Notes under the pieces: generated by a model
Seen by the model: the letters and a program-made list of their open reading frames with translations, nothing else
What the model was told of the DNA's origin: nothing
Database searches by the model: none
Shown: positions 38,267 through 50,800 of the stretch, in pieces
Layout: each line of letters begins with the position of its first letter
Position numbering within the stretch: position 1 is the first letter of the stretch
Program-made: the position numbers and the translations under genes
Assembly (NCBI GenBank): GCA_014706295.1
Contig: JACSVZ010000002.1
Span: 133,179,200 to 133,243,199, forward strand
Reading direction: 5' to 3'
Length of the DNA stretch: 64,000 bases
DNA from: Lycocorax pyrrhopterus obiensis
Taxonomy: Eukaryota > Chordata > Aves > Passeriformes > Paradisaeidae

Positions 38267-41200
38267 AAGCAGACAGAATAATATTCACAGATGTGATTCA
38301 ATTACTTGTTATGAATAATTTTTTCCCGTTTAGTCCTGAATTTAGGACTTTTTTTTCTGCATCTTGTTGTTGTATCATACACTGTATCTTCCACTGAGGG
38401 TAATATTAATGCAGATATATTTTATTCACCAGTGTTTGCTTTTGACTTTCTCATAAAGGTATTACAATCACTATATTTCTTAAGCACTGATGGGGGCTTC
38501 TCATAATTAATACTTGTTCTCCTTAGGGCATAGCTGTTCATCTAAACCTTATGCTATTGCTCTGTATTCCTGATGGGTGGTTACTCTTTAAGGCCCTGTA
38601 CTTCCTTTATTGAAAGGAATACCAAAGGATGAAAAGTGAATGCCAAAACACTGTATTCATATAAATATTCATGCTGAAAATACTCAAAGTCTTTGAAACC
38701 GTGACATTATAAGTGAAGTGGAAGTTTTCACCATATCTAAAACAGATATAGTTGCAGAAATAAAGAGTTGAACAGTGTTAATGGCTAATTTTTTTTAACT
38801 AGTCTGTTCTTGTATTCATTCAACCACTGCAGTTGTCCAGATTGTTCTGGAGGTCTCTCTTCACTCTCAGCCAGGACGAAGCTGCTGGTGAGATGATGCA
38901 GGTGAGCACTGGCATCATAACAGAAGGATGCCTCAGAGCCAGTTTGTTTCTGGATCTCCTTGCCTGCATGGACATGAGGCCACCCTGGAAATCACAACTC
39001 ACTGGCTGTAAGTCCACTTGGGCTTTACTCCTATCGCTCAGCAATCAGTCTCGTGACTAAGTAAAAGTTCACCTCAAATTTCCAAGTTCTCTTCCTTTTA
39101 CTGGAGCTCTGTGCTGCTGGGAGAAGCTGACAGGGAGGGAAGAAGGTCCTGGATGTATAGCACCTTGGTGGGGTGGGACTCAAATGCCGCTCATTTCCCA
39201 GGATGACAAGGTGGAAGAGGCTGGAAGCAATGCAGTGGCTGAGGCCCAGGCATGTGGGCTGACAGGCAGCTATTCCCTCAGGAACAGGTCTGTGGCTGGG
39301 GCCTCTGTCCTCTCCTGGACCACTTTCCACCAGCCCTTCCCACCATCGCAATCCTGCCACACATTTCACTGTGTACAACCATGGAAAAAGAGTAAAATAG
39401 CTTGCTGGTAGAGAAAAATCATTGTGAAGAGTGGTGATGATCACTGGAAAAAGTTTCTGGACCTGACAGGTTTTCAAACTTATGTTTAAACACCAGTTCT
39501 ATACCCCGATTCATGTCCTAACCTTCGCTATTAATTGTTCCTTTTGAAGCAGTATAAAACAAAGAGAGGAAAAATAGACTCTCTTTGCATCTGGAAAATA
39601 CACCAATTGAAATATCATCGTGGGTAAGTCCGCTCTGCAGACACTAATTGATATTGTCTGAATAAGTGGAAGTGCCTGTCAGAGAATCCTTTTAAACTGC
39701 TGACTTGTTTCCATATCCAGTATACTTAAAATTGGCATGATGTTAGCTTCCCCCTTAGAAACCCTCATATTTTGATTTATGAATGTTTTCAAATTTTTAA
39801 GATTCTCAAAAACGTTGTTTCACCTGTAAGTAGAGAGATAGCTTGTTTGGCTAACTGCCTTGAATGACTGTGTGCCAGGTAATGAATAATGCCATGTTCA
39901 ATATTCTAAATTTGTGTTCCAAATTCTGAATTCCGAATGAGCTGCATGGAAGTATACTGATAAGTGGCTGATTTTTACTGCAAGGATTGTCTTATTTTAA
40001 ACTTTAAATTTAGTTGCCTTACTTTACTCAAAGGATTTTTGAGTGGAATGGGATTTAAAGTGATAGTCCATAATATTCCTACATCTTTCTAAGTCTTGGA
40101 CGACGCCGAACTGAATAAAGGGGTAAATCAATGCAATCTATTTCTGTGAAATAAAAGGACTAAACTCATCCCTGGGTGTATCTGTCAAGAGTTAAGCCAA
40201 GAATAAATTTCTCCCAGGTATTAAAGTACCAAATCTGTTTAGGTACTCTCCTGAGGCCAATCAACCTTATTAAATAAACACTATATTTTGACTACAGCAC
40301 ATCTCTTAATTACATTATATAAAAAATGGGGGAAAAAACTCAAGTGAGGAACTCAGGGAAAGCATTTACCAGTGGTGGGCTCTGAGATACTGTACTACTT
40401 TCCAGTCTGGAATAGAAGGAAGCATTTTGTTTGTTTTTCATTTACATAACCTCATGATAACTGCTGACTATTTAACAAGCATGTTTGAAAATTGAGGTTA
40501 ATAAAATCAACATTGACAAAGAGACAAAGGAATTAAGTCTTTTATTAGAAATTTAAAATGAATATGAACTAAATTTTATTTGAATATATAACTGAGGTCA
40601 TCACTATGTAAAGAAACGTGAAATGAAGATAGTTCACATATTTTGTTGCTGCACATGCTATGAAGATTTTATATTACTCTAAATTCTCTTTAATTAACAC
40701 TTCCAGAGCATAACTAGTGTCACATATACAGATGTGGAAAACTACTAAAATGGTGCAGCTGATAAGCAAAATAACATCAAAAGTCCATTACAATTATCAC
40801 AATATATTTTGCTCAGTATAATAACATGGAACTGATAATCATTATTTAACTGCAACTATGTATCTGCTTTAAGACTAATAAAATGCAAAATAAAATCCAG
40901 TTTCAATATCAAGAAAGTCATAGCAGCAGAATTGCTTTTAGTCAGTCAAATATATACAGAGGTGTAGCTGTGGAAATGATTGACTACATTAACTACCACT
41001 GCATATTGCGATCGCTCTTGATTTCACTTGTACAAATCTTTCAAGTTATTCAGGTTTATTAGCAAATTGTGATTTACAGAGAGATACCTTTGTTCCTTCT
41101 GGAGTTGTTTTAGTCCATTTTATCAGGATATTCTCCATCACCAGACTGCTCTCTGGAGAAGTGTATTTGCTGACTTTTAATGTAAGAAAAATGCCCATCA

Positions 41201-42368
41201 TCTGGAACAATACATTTTCAATGTATTTTATTGTCTGAACCCCATGTGAATTTATTTACACCTCCGTAGTTTACATGAGGAATGTTTCTGTTTCAGGACA
41301 ATAGAACATGGTTTTCTCAGTCATAAATAGCAACAAAAAGTGCGAGTCAAAAGTGAAAGAACACAATCAAAGACTAGACTTAGTCCACCAGAAAAATAGT
41401 AATATTTGTAAAAAATATTACTGAAATCTTAAAAGAGTACATTTGCTGCAGATTTTGGGGCCATAGGCGTGGAGCTATTCATCACAATTTCACTTCAAGG
41501 TGTAGGGAGCAGAAGGATTCCTAAAAGTCATTTGGTCACCAATCATCCTTACTCAAGACCAAAGTCAAAGACTAATTAGTAAAATTAATGCCAGAAGACC
41601 ACAGTCTGCAGTAAGAGATGTAATCCCTTTTCATAATGCAGAATGAAACTGGATCCTGGGAAGACAATGATATTGCCAAATTAGTATTCACTGCAAACAA
41701 ATTAATTGAAATATGGCTTAGTATTGATGTTCTGTTCCAAAAAAGTATGTTTCTTGAAAAAAAAATGATAGAATTTGGCCATGTAAATTTTTTTTCTCGA
41801 AGATTGTTTCAATTCAGATCTGCAAGACAGTGTTTATTGCGTTTTGTTGCTTATCTTCTGTGTTATCTTTTTCCTAAAAAGGGATAGGCTTCCACGTTTT
41901 CTTCTATAGAGTCTGTCCTGTGTAGGTTAAAACTATTTCATACATGTAAGAAGTTCTTCAGGTGCTTCTATCATGTAAAAAAAATCCAAGATGCTCTTTA
42001 TGAAACTTACAATCTTCACTTCCCCAGTTGGCATATTGCTTTCTAATGGCAGTAAATATTAAAAACTTTGGCATTTTTTTCTTATCTATTTTCTTATCTC
42101 TGTTTCCTTATCCGTCTCTCCTTGTTTTTCATTACCCTTATGTTATTCATCAAGATAAAGGGGGGGCCCAGAACTGTCTATTTCCCAAAAGTTTCTTTGT
42201 ACACTCCATCTTTGTAGGAGAATTTCCTTTTTTAGTTCTTAACCTTTAAGAGGAGCTCGTGCCAAGATGGGCTCTGTGCATTATCTGAATCCTGCTGAAT
42301 ATGTTTGAAGTTCAGCCCTACGTTAACGATGTCCACAGAAGTCTTGGCATCATCTTCAAAGATATGTA
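38267..42368. other. Non-coding DNA, no gene seen
   Basis: Contains a locally GC-rich block at about 38830-39400 that I cannot assign. The minus-strand frame of 148 codons at 39031-39477 in that block has no recognisable domain. The rest, 39.5-42.3 kb, is AT-rich unique sequence, including a GCGATCGC palindrome at 41008-41015. Confidence 0.5.
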
Positions 42369-42501
42369 GGGCCATATTTTAAAGGTATTTAGGCACCTAA
42401 GCATGTTTTTATCTCTAGTTTTAGGTGCCTAAACATGAATTTATCTGCTGCATTAGCTGATTAAAAAAATGTGTTTATGTGCAGTTTTAAAAATCTGGCC
42501 A
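42369..42501. repeat. Ancient palindromic MITE-like element
   Basis: 133 bp with imperfect terminal inverted repeats: GGGCCATATTTTAAAGG on the left, TTTTAAAAATCTGGCCA on the right (complement TGGCCAGATTTTTAAAA). Inside, TTAGGCACCTAA (42389-42400) and TTAGGTGCCTAA (42421-42432) form a perfect 12-bp inverted repeat around a 20-nt loop. The words match an old non-autonomous DNA-transposon-like palindrome common in reptiles and birds. The exact library name is not known to me. Confidence 0.6.
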
Positions 42502-43149
42502 TAAATTTTCAGGTAACTCAAGAAATATTCAACCAAAACCAGAAAAGGTTCCAGGGAGGAATACATCACTGTATGATTTGGGGAATTTGGTGGCTGCTTC
42601 TTCAGTGTGAATTCGGGGCTAGCTTGCAAATCCAGCAATAATTCATGTGAACATTAGAATGTTTGTACTGGAGACGATGAAACATCCATCTAGACTGCTG
42701 TCCCATGTCCAATAGTTGCCAGTAGTAGATTTTAAAAAAAAACCCAAACCATGCAAATAAACCCAGGGCAAGAAGAGAACAGTATTTTTCCTGGAATATC
42801 GTGTTACTCTCATCTTGGATTAGGGATTTCCGGAGGCAGAGTCTGCCCATGTAACAGGTCCTTAACATTCTGTCAGCACTTAGTGGTTGCAGTACAGCTC
42901 TGGCCTGAGGTTTGCAAAAAAACCAGCCAGACCATCTCCAGAATCTCCTTTTGAAGGTAACAGCTATCTGTTATTCTATTACTGCTCTTTCATTTACCTT
43001 TAGGATTATTTTCCCAAATCTACCTACTTTGGATTCATTGAAACTCAATTGCATCAGCACAAAGATGCATGAGTACCTTCTTGTAGCCTTTTTCCTCTGT
43101 CAGTGTAACCCCATTCTTTCTCTCCCCTCCTTTATACTCAGAGATTAAC
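42502..43149. other. Non-coding spacer, nothing firmly recognised
   Basis: Sequence between a MITE-like element and a CR1 ORF2 fragment. It may contain more degraded CR1 at its right side, but I cannot align it by eye. Confidence 0.4.
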
Positions 43150-43770
43150 TTGTGTCTGTTGCTACCAGCTTTTCTGGTACAGAAATGAGACTTACTGATC
43201 CGTAGTGTTAAGAGTGTCTCCTGGAGCTCTTTTTAGAAACTGAAGTCACATTTGCCTGTTCTCATGCTGCTGAAACTGAGCCAGAGCTAAGCAGTGAGTA
43301 TCAGACCAGAGGCCAGCAACAAACTGAGATCTTTCCGAGCTCAAGTGAATATTATATGGTTCTAGAGATTGTTCCTGTTAATTTCAGCCATAGGCTCTAA
43401 AACCTCTTTAATTTACACTTTTGTTTGAGACAGTTCTTCTAACTTGTCCTTTTCATAGAAAGAGGCAAGTGCTGGACTCCCTTCATCCTCCCCAAGAGTG
43501 AACATTAATGCAAGGAATTCTCTGAGGTTTTCTAACTGCTAAAGTTTTATTTTCATCAGGCTTCCCTCTTGCACCTTTACCATCTATCAGCTCTACAGAT
43601 TCCCTGGCAGACTTCTGGGTTTTTTTATGGTTCCAAAGATGGCTTTACTGTAAGCATTTTATGCTGTTAGAAAGTTGTTCCTCAAATTCTTTTTTGGCCT
43701 GCCAATGTTTTTTATTTATGGTTTGAATTTGCTTACTGGTGTTTAGACTAGAAAGAATTTGCATACAAGC
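43150..43770 (-). mobile_element. CR1 LINE ORF2 fragment (between endonuclease and reverse transcriptase)
   Basis: On the plus strand the order of preserved words matches the complement of amniote CR1 ORF2. The words are 'GGTACAGAAATGAGACTTACTG', 'GAAACTGAAGTCACATTTGCC', 'GAGACAGTTCTTCTAACTTGTC', 'GAACATTAATGCAAGGAATTC' and 'TTCCTCAAATTCTTTTTTGGCC'. In intact CR1 this segment sits upstream of the NYRPVSL block of the reverse transcriptase. The copy is cut at both ends, carries no open frame and is old. It lies in the same orientation as the relic at 16065-17600 but covers mainly a more 5' part, so it represents a separate insertion. Confidence 0.72.
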
Positions 43771-44587
43771 TAAATGCCAAGGTTATCCATGAAAGTAGAA
43801 GAACTGGATCAGCTTAGGAGTTCACTTTTCTTATCTTGACAGTGGCTAACCCCAGATATTTCAGGAAAAAAGGGGAGGGGAAAGGGAAAAAAAGGAACAG
43901 GATGTTTTCGAATTACCTACTCTAAGACATTACTGTAGTTCAATTTTTCTCTGAAGCCCAATATTTTATGTCATTAATATTTTTTAAATCTAATTCTCCT
44001 GTGAATTTGACTCCTTGTTTTCACAATATCTAGCAGGAGTAAGTTCCACAATGTGTTGATTGTGGGGGAAAAAACATCTTTTCTTTAACTTGAAACTTAC
44101 CAAATTTCAATACCACTAGTTTTTTCTTTCTTTTGTACTGAAAGAAAATGTTTTTGAAAAAGTAAATGGATCATTCAACTTCTATTTTTCACATAATTCT
44201 TTCTATTTTGGACTGTTTTAGGGGAAAGAGCTTTTATTTTGGAAGAAAAAGAGAAGAAGTTGTATCCAGTCAATATATATTTGATTTACTTGGGAGGGAC
44301 TTTGGCAAATTTGTGGGTAGAATGTTTATGAAATGAAAAGGTCCTGATCCTAGTGAAAGGAAGAAGAATAGGAAGGTAGTCACAATAAGCTTTGAAAAGG
44401 GAAATGTCAGTAAACTATGGTTAGGTAAGTTCCTTGGGAAAGAGTTCTGTGAAGAAAAATGAAGTTCCGAAGAACTGGCCATTCATAAGGGAGACAAGAT
44501 TGAAGTCACGGCAGTAAATAGTTGTGAAACATAAGCAGTGCATATCCAATATTGAAATCTTCAACACAGCCAAAAAATGAAAAAAAA
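43771..44587. other. Purine-biased spacer before the GGGAA array
   Basis: Contains purine-rich runs (43864-43905, 44190-44260, 44350-44400) on the same strand as the GGGAA array. The array therefore sits in a broader purine-rich neighbourhood. No gene. Confidence 0.5.
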
Positions 44588-44813
44588 GGGAAGGGAAGGG
44601 AAGGGAAGGGAAGGGAAGGGAAGGGAAGGGAAGGGAAGGGAAGGGAAGGGAAGGGAAGGGAAGGGAAGGGAAGGGAAGGGAAGGGAAGGGAAGGGAAGGG
44701 AAGGGAAGGGAAGGGAAGGGAAGGGAAGGGAAGGGAAGGGAAGGGAAGGGAAGGGAAGGGAAGGGAAGGGAAGGGAAGGGAAGGGAAGGGAAGGGAAGGG
44801 AAGGGAAGGGAAG
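44588..44813 (+). repeat. Perfect (GGGAA)45 pentanucleotide array
   Basis: 45 uninterrupted copies of GGGAA plus one G, preceded by A7 (44581-44587). There is no single substitution over 226 bp. One strand is all purine, with GGG runs every 5 nt, so G-quadruplex and triplex structures are possible. All reading frames through it stay open and give KGREG- or FPSLP-type repeats; these are artefacts, not proteins. Lack of interruptions points to a recent, length-variable locus. Confidence 0.98.
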
Positions 44814-45459
44814 CCAGATAATTCTTTGACAAATGAGATGTATTTTCCGAGCCTTTTCAACAAACCGGTCAAAAAAATCCAGCAAATTATTATTTTCAGG
44901 AACTCCTACAGTGTGGAGGAGATTCACAAGACCAAAGAATGGAAAACAAAGTACTTGACTCATAAAAATGGAAAAAAAACCTACAAAAAACTACATAGGA
45001 CAATGTACACTCTTGTTTTCTGGTTTTTTAAATCTTGACTCTAATTATTAGCCAATAATATGTAAGCACATAGAAGATAAATATAGTTTTGTCCAGACAA
45101 AATGATCTCAACCCTGTCTATTTTCTTTCTTTGTCAAAGTGACTGGAATAAACTGAAAAAAGATAATGATGATTTATCTTGCTATTTGTAAAGATTTTTA
45201 TGCTGTCATATTACATTCCCAAGAAAATAATATATAAACTCAATTAAATAATTACATTTTAGATGAACAACTGCTTGGAAAACAATAGTCAAAGAGAATG
45301 CATCAATAGCACTCTATAAAATGGGAAGACAAATTGAACTATGCACAGTATTTTTTATGACCTGGATTAAGAACTGGAAAGCATAATTGGTGAATGTCAA
45401 AACTGGAAGGGAAATTACAGACACTTTGAAGAATAAAATAAAATAAAAAATTGGAATCT
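44814..45459. other. Non-coding spacer
   Basis: AT-rich. The last part (45360-45459) may already belong to the CR1 copy that follows but cannot be aligned with confidence. Confidence 0.4.
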
Positions 45460-46160
45460 GCAATTAATGAGATTAAACCTGAGGGGGGAGAACTATAAAG
45501 TGATACTTACAGAAAGGAGGGGTCAAACACAAAAACCCAAAATAGACAGTAACTAGAAGGAATGATGTACCGCAGAAAATATCTTCAGCGCTACAGACTG
45601 AATGTGAGGCAGAAATGTGATGTTGTTTCAAAAAGAAAATCTTAGTCAAAGATGCAGAAAAAGGATGTGAGATTTGGGAGGTAATTATTCTGGTCTATCT
45701 ACTACTGGTGGAATATTTTATCCAGATTTGGGCACCATGCTTTAAGAAAAACTGGGCTTGGCGAGAGTCCAGGACAGAGTGACAAGAGTGATTAGGGGTT
45801 TAGAAAACATGGTCTATGAAGAAAGGTTGAAAGAATTTGGTTTGTTTAGTCTAGGAGAAAACAGACTGGGAGACAGACATGGTTGCAGCTTTTCAATATG
45901 TAAAAGTTTGTTACAATAAGACCAAAATTACTTGTTGACTATAGGTAGGTTTAGAAATAATTGGAACTATTTTCTGTAAAAATTTGAGTTATATATTAGG
46001 CATGACTTTGTAAATGAGATATTTAAGCAATGGAGCACCCAAATGAAGAAACCTATGCAATCTCAGTTGATGTTTTTGCATATCAAGTAAACCAAACACT
46101 TATGTACTGCATATTAGATCCTCTGTCAGGGTAGGGGGGATATTAGATGGTCTCCTCACA
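45460..46160 (+). mobile_element. L3-like CR1 LINE, end of ORF2 and 3' region
   Basis: The plus strand follows the consensus of ancient amniote CR1/L3. It runs through 'AAGTGATACTTACAGAAAGG', 'AAATGTGATGTTGTTTC', 'GGGAGGTAATTATTCTGG', 'TCCAGATTTGGGCACC', 'GAGAGTCCAGGACAGAGTG', 'GATTAGGGGTTTAGAAAAC', 'GAAGAAAGGTTGAAAGAATT' and 'CTTTTCAATATGTAAAAG'. It ends with 'TCTGTCAGGGTAG...GATATTAGATGGTC' near 46115-46155. Together these encode the C-terminal part of the reverse-transcriptase ORF and the 3' region. No CR1 tail octamers are seen. Frameshifts and stops throughout mark an old inactive copy. Confidence 0.8.
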
Positions 46161-47728
46161 ACCCTATTTTTCCATTATGCACAGTTCCTTAGTCAAAATA
46201 TTTTGTACCTGTTGCCTAGAAGCATGAATGCAACATGAACAAACTAGCAAAACCTACTATCCCTTTATTACCCAGTTTTTACGACTTGACGCAAATTTTT
46301 TGCTTATTCGAACAGTCAAACACATTTTTTCAGAATCATTTTAGATTAGTTCTCTCATGGCTCTAACAATAGTAATTGGCTGTTAGTAATCTCTTCGCTA
46401 CCTACTGTCTTTAGGATAGGAGAACCACAGCTGAACACAGTGTACCAGTTGAGAATGAGCTGCTTGTTTATGCGATGACCTGATATAACTTGTCAGGGTA
46501 ATTGTCTACCCTAGTCTTTACTCAATCTTATACATTATTTCTGTCTTTAGCCATTGTTGACAGTGACCTGACTCTTTTTTGGATGCCCATTCACATAGAC
46601 TTGCATGGTGCTCCTCCTTATCTTTGTGTCTGCTGGTTATTTTGAATGATGTTATGTCACTGAACATTTTGTTGCATTGTTTTTCACCTTTTCTGCCCAC
46701 CAATGTTATATATTAGGAAACAGTCCTAGTTTACATTCTTTATGTTCTCTTTTCTTAATCTATTGCTAGGATAAAACTATCCCACTAATATCCTCTGCCT
46801 TTTTTTGTGCTCCTCACAATAAATGTTTATAAAGTCACTCCATAGCCTTTTTTTTGCCTTAACACCTTATATTGAGGGATGCACAGCAAAAGTAACCACA
46901 CACCTGACTTGTCCACAGTTGAATATCTTTCATTTAGTGGAAAAGAACAGGATCTTAGAAATGCTGTTTTAGATGGCTGTTTTAGATGACATGAATTAGT
47001 TGCCAGTTGCACTCCACTGAATCTGGAGATATTCTGACTGGCTCAGACATGGAGTTTAAATATGTTGGACAGGTGAATTATCCTAAAAGCATATGGGGAT
47101 ATTTGGACAATAATGCTTTTTTATTGTAGCTGAGAGGTATGTTTTGGAAAACGTTAATTGCTACGTCTTCGGAGGCTGAAATTACATCTCATCACTGCTT
47201 CATACATTGTTTGGCATCATAGAATTGGTAGAATAGCAAATAAATATCAGAAGCTTGTTTGTGGTGGAATCCACTAGGGGATTCCAATATTCCTTATGTG
47301 TGTGACAGAGCATGAGCTTCCTCAGTATATGGCACACAAGGGGGGATGAAGCATCAAAACCGTAGTAACACCAACAGTAGAGTGAGCATCAGTCCTGTGG
47401 AAGCTCTGAGGTGGTGTCCTCCGTGAAGAGAGAGCTCCACAGAGAAGATGAAACTACAACTTTCTGCAAGTGAGTGTTTAAATACCAGGACATTAATAGC
47501 TGAAACACTATGTTAAAAAAAGGCCTGTTGACCATTTCTTGAGTCCAGAAAGATTTTTTCAGTCAATAGAGAGTGGATGCTACACAAAGAAGGAAACCTC
47601 CTGAGGTAAAAGCTGAAGTGGCCTATACTGAGCATTCTCTGTGAGGACACTGAATTGTCTAAAAATTTAACATGAAAACTAACAGCAAAACTTGGGAAAT
47701 GAGACTCTGTAGCTGAAGTTTAATGGAA
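46161..47728. other. Non-coding DNA, no gene seen
   Basis: Apart from a possible CR1 trace (annotated), no repeat or gene is recognised. A 13-bp unit GCTGTTTTAGATG is duplicated head to tail at 46963-46988. Confidence 0.5.
46405..46480 (-). mobile_element. Possible trace of an old CR1/L3
   Basis: 'GAACCACAGCTGAACACAGTGTACCAGTTGAGAATGAGC' resembles the complement of the CR1 segment 'ccagaactg...acagtattccagg...gaggtctcaccag'. Only this one block is recognisable. Confidence 0.3.
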
Positions 47729-47860
47729 TAGAAATACAGAATAGCCCAGGTTTGAATGGACCTCAAAAAATCATCTGGTCCAGACTTTTTCAGGAGAAGG
47801 AGCTTAGAAGAAACGACATTTCCTTTGCAAATGGGCCAGAATGTCTATCTTGGCCATATG
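47729..47860 (-). mobile_element. CR1 LINE 3' end
   Basis: On the plus strand 'ACAGAATAGCCCAGGTTTGAATGGACCTC' then 'ATCATCTGGTCCAGAC' is the complement of the CR1 terminal region. In consensus it reads 'cagaatggtttgggttggaagggacctcaaagatcatctagtccaac'. The tail octamer complement is at the left edge. Similarity fades after about 47860. Confidence 0.75.
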
Positions 47861-50800
47861 ACTGGGCAGATTTGCTGTTACATGGCAAGAGCCAGGATGA
47901 AACGTGTTGTTGGCTGAGATATGTAAAGATCTGCAAAAATCCTCTTGACTTCTTCAACATAACTTCTCTATGTATGACTGCCTGAGGAGGTTAAGAAGAG
48001 AGAGGACATGAGTAGATTGACAACATATGTAGAATACCACTAGAACACGTCCCTTAGCTCCATCATGACCACCCTTGTCTCTGGATTCCTTTACCACCTC
48101 CAACACTGACAAGAATCTCACAAGTGAAAAGAGACAATTCTGATTTTGGGCTTGTTCATTCCCTGAAAGTCAGTGATGAAAGTGACAAAATTGCAGCTAT
48201 GATTCAACCATGGTATAGATGGTTTCTAGGCAAATTCTTATAGAGCAGTAAAGCTTTGTCCATGCCATTCACTTGAAAGGAGTCAGCTACTTGAGATATC
48301 TACAAGCAGAAATGTCAGGTTTTGAAAAATAAAACCCATGAAAACCTACAAACTAAGACCACAGAATTAGTACTGGTTGGGACGAGTGGGTCTGGTTAAC
48401 CTAGATTTTTGCAGTCACCAAGCCGATGGGATTATTGCATTGTTTTATGCTTAAAACTAAACCTCCAGGATTTTCTCTGCATAGTTATCACTGGCTGCAG
48501 AATCATCTCCTTGACGTTGAATCAAAAAACTATAAAAAATGAAAACAGCTACCATATGTTCATCACTGTGATCTTTTAAAATGTGCACCAGGTATGAGAT
48601 GATAAAAACCACTCTTTTCTGAATCTTCAGGGAGCCTGAAATTTTATCTGTAACAGAGATGTAACCAAACTGCTTCATTCAGTTTGACTGTCCATTGTGA
48701 AACTTGAAGATAATAGGAGTGCAACAATTGTTAACTATTTGAGTGCTGGTTAAGTGGAAGGATGTTTTTGTGACTGCTCCACAACTCCAGCCCCCTACTA
48801 TATTTTATTTGTTATCTTGCTTGTTTTTTAGAGGTCTTAAAATTCTGTCATCTGTCCCCATCTCAACCCAAGGCAACTTCTAAAATACAGTTCTGTGCAC
48901 ACCTCCCAAAAACTATAGCACACTGAAGATGTCTGGTTAGAGCCAGATAAATGAGATGTCCCAACAGCAAATGAAGAAAACAGCTGGAAATTATAAATTT
49001 AATTTACATTTCCGAAAGTTTCTGTCTGTTTCCCTTAATTGGCCAAACTGCGATCATCATAACTACGGAGCAGTAGCTCAGTCTAAAACAAGTAGTATGA
49101 CTGAAACCGGGGAAAAGACGTACGGCTCTGCCATGAGTAGAAGTTCACTGCCTGGTCCAGACAACGATGCCTAAATTAGAAGTACGCTCAGGAATCTGCC
49201 ATTGTATATCTCAGTAGTTGTTCAGTGTTCATAACTGCAAGTACCATCTTGGGTTAGGATTTATCTGTGGTAGATGTTACTGTACTAAGGACAGGGTTTT
49301 AGTAAACCAAGCAGAGTGCAGAGATATCCGAGGTAGCCTGGCTACCAGAAAGAGTACAGATATGTTTGTGTATAGGCTCGTGGTATGATAGGCAGCAGTT
49401 ATCCTTCCTGGTTAAAGCTAGCTCAGTTGTCTCTCTCATACACTGCTGTCTGTAGTGTTACACGTCCTTAAAACAGTTCTTATTACAGGAAAAAAATTAG
49501 TATTATTAGCATGGTCACACAGAAACCCTGTAGTAGAATAAGGAACTGACTCCTTAATTCTTAGACGCTGGTGTTTTAATTAAAGACCAGACTGCCATGT
49601 GCTTTTTAGTGATCCTGGCTCTGATAGTGCACCCAGCACCAGTTTGGCAGCCCCCATCCAGGCTGCTGCCGGCTGCCTGGGCGCAGTCAGGGCTCCTTCC
49701 CTTCCCAGCACAGGCACCTTCCTTTCCCAGCAGAGTTCCCCGGCCCCTCTCGAGCAGCAGACGGTGTTCCTCAGCTCACTTCCACAGCTCTGTATCGGGA
49801 CTCTGGGCCCCATGAGAGTGATTTTCAACCCTGGGTTGAAGAAGTAATACATCTGAAGAGACTGGGACCCTGTTGTCTGCTAGCTGAGCTAGTATCAGTT
49901 GTGATACAAGCCATACTAATGTAAAAACAAGTAAGGTATTTATGTGAGAAATTTGAATGTAAAAAATGTTCGTAAAGCAGGTGTAGAGAAAAGAAGGAAA
50001 CTATACTTATTTTAAAGGCTTTTTTCATAGTCTGTTGACAAGTTGACAAGTAGTTTAGAGGCTTATTTTACCACATGGATGGGAGCTAGAACTCATAACA
50101 GCTTTTTGTCCTTAATTTTGTAGTCATGGAGCAAATTCTTTGTTTGAAGGAAGGCACTTAGAAATCGAATTCCTACATAGGAAGACACTTGATTTAAAGC
50201 TAATTCTTATACCTTAGGTTTATTCATTGGAAAACTCCCTTCCTTCAGGAACAATTAAATGAAAACTAAAGCAGAATGTCCTCAGCAGAAGAGATTTCCA
50301 CTGCTATGTTTGCCCTTTACATTTCATATGAATCAAGCAATGTAACAATCGTAGCTCGTAGAGGCAAATTAGTGCCCTAAATTCTGTGCTTCCCCTGGTT
50401 TGAGACCAGGAAAAGACACGAACAAGTTATTTCAGGTGAAATAGAGTTAGTCACTGTAACCTGTTCCTTGAGGGATGCCCTGCCACAGAGTGTCTTTCTT
50501 TGAACTCTATTAGAAAAGCTATTGTCTGAAATTACTTCATGTTTACCAGCTATGGCTAAGTCTGCTACCACAAGGTTCTGTGAAAAACAGGACATTTTTA
50601 AAGTGAGTTATTGAACTAAGATTTCTTCAAGGTGTATGGAAATTAATGTAATTCCGTGAGAAATTCCCTTGAAGATTTTCTTAATTTGTGTACCTACAGT
50701 TCTGTATGGCTTCCTTTCATAACGTACTATTGAAAAACAGGATAGCAATGGTGTCTGATGTGCATTGATCCAACATAGTTTTGAGACTATTAATCCAATC

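Noticed and set aside
39031..39477. 148-codon minus-strand open frame in a GC-rich block
   Set aside because: No recognisable domain or splice context; overlapping plus-strand frames are also open.
41008..41015. GCGATCGC palindrome as a special site
   Set aside because: A single 8-bp palindrome with no surrounding structure; most likely chance.
44588..44813. CRISPR array
   Set aside because: It is a simple 5-bp tandem repeat with no spacers, in vertebrate-type DNA.
44421..45038. Open frames of 89-180 codons on both strands rich in KGREG or FPSLP repeats
   Set aside because: They are readings of the GGGAA array in different frames; period-5 DNA without stops stays open in every frame. No domain lies in the flanks.
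49610..49815. GC-rich block as an exon or CpG island
   Set aside because: Few CpGs for its GC content and no convincing splice sites; several frames are open only because of composition.
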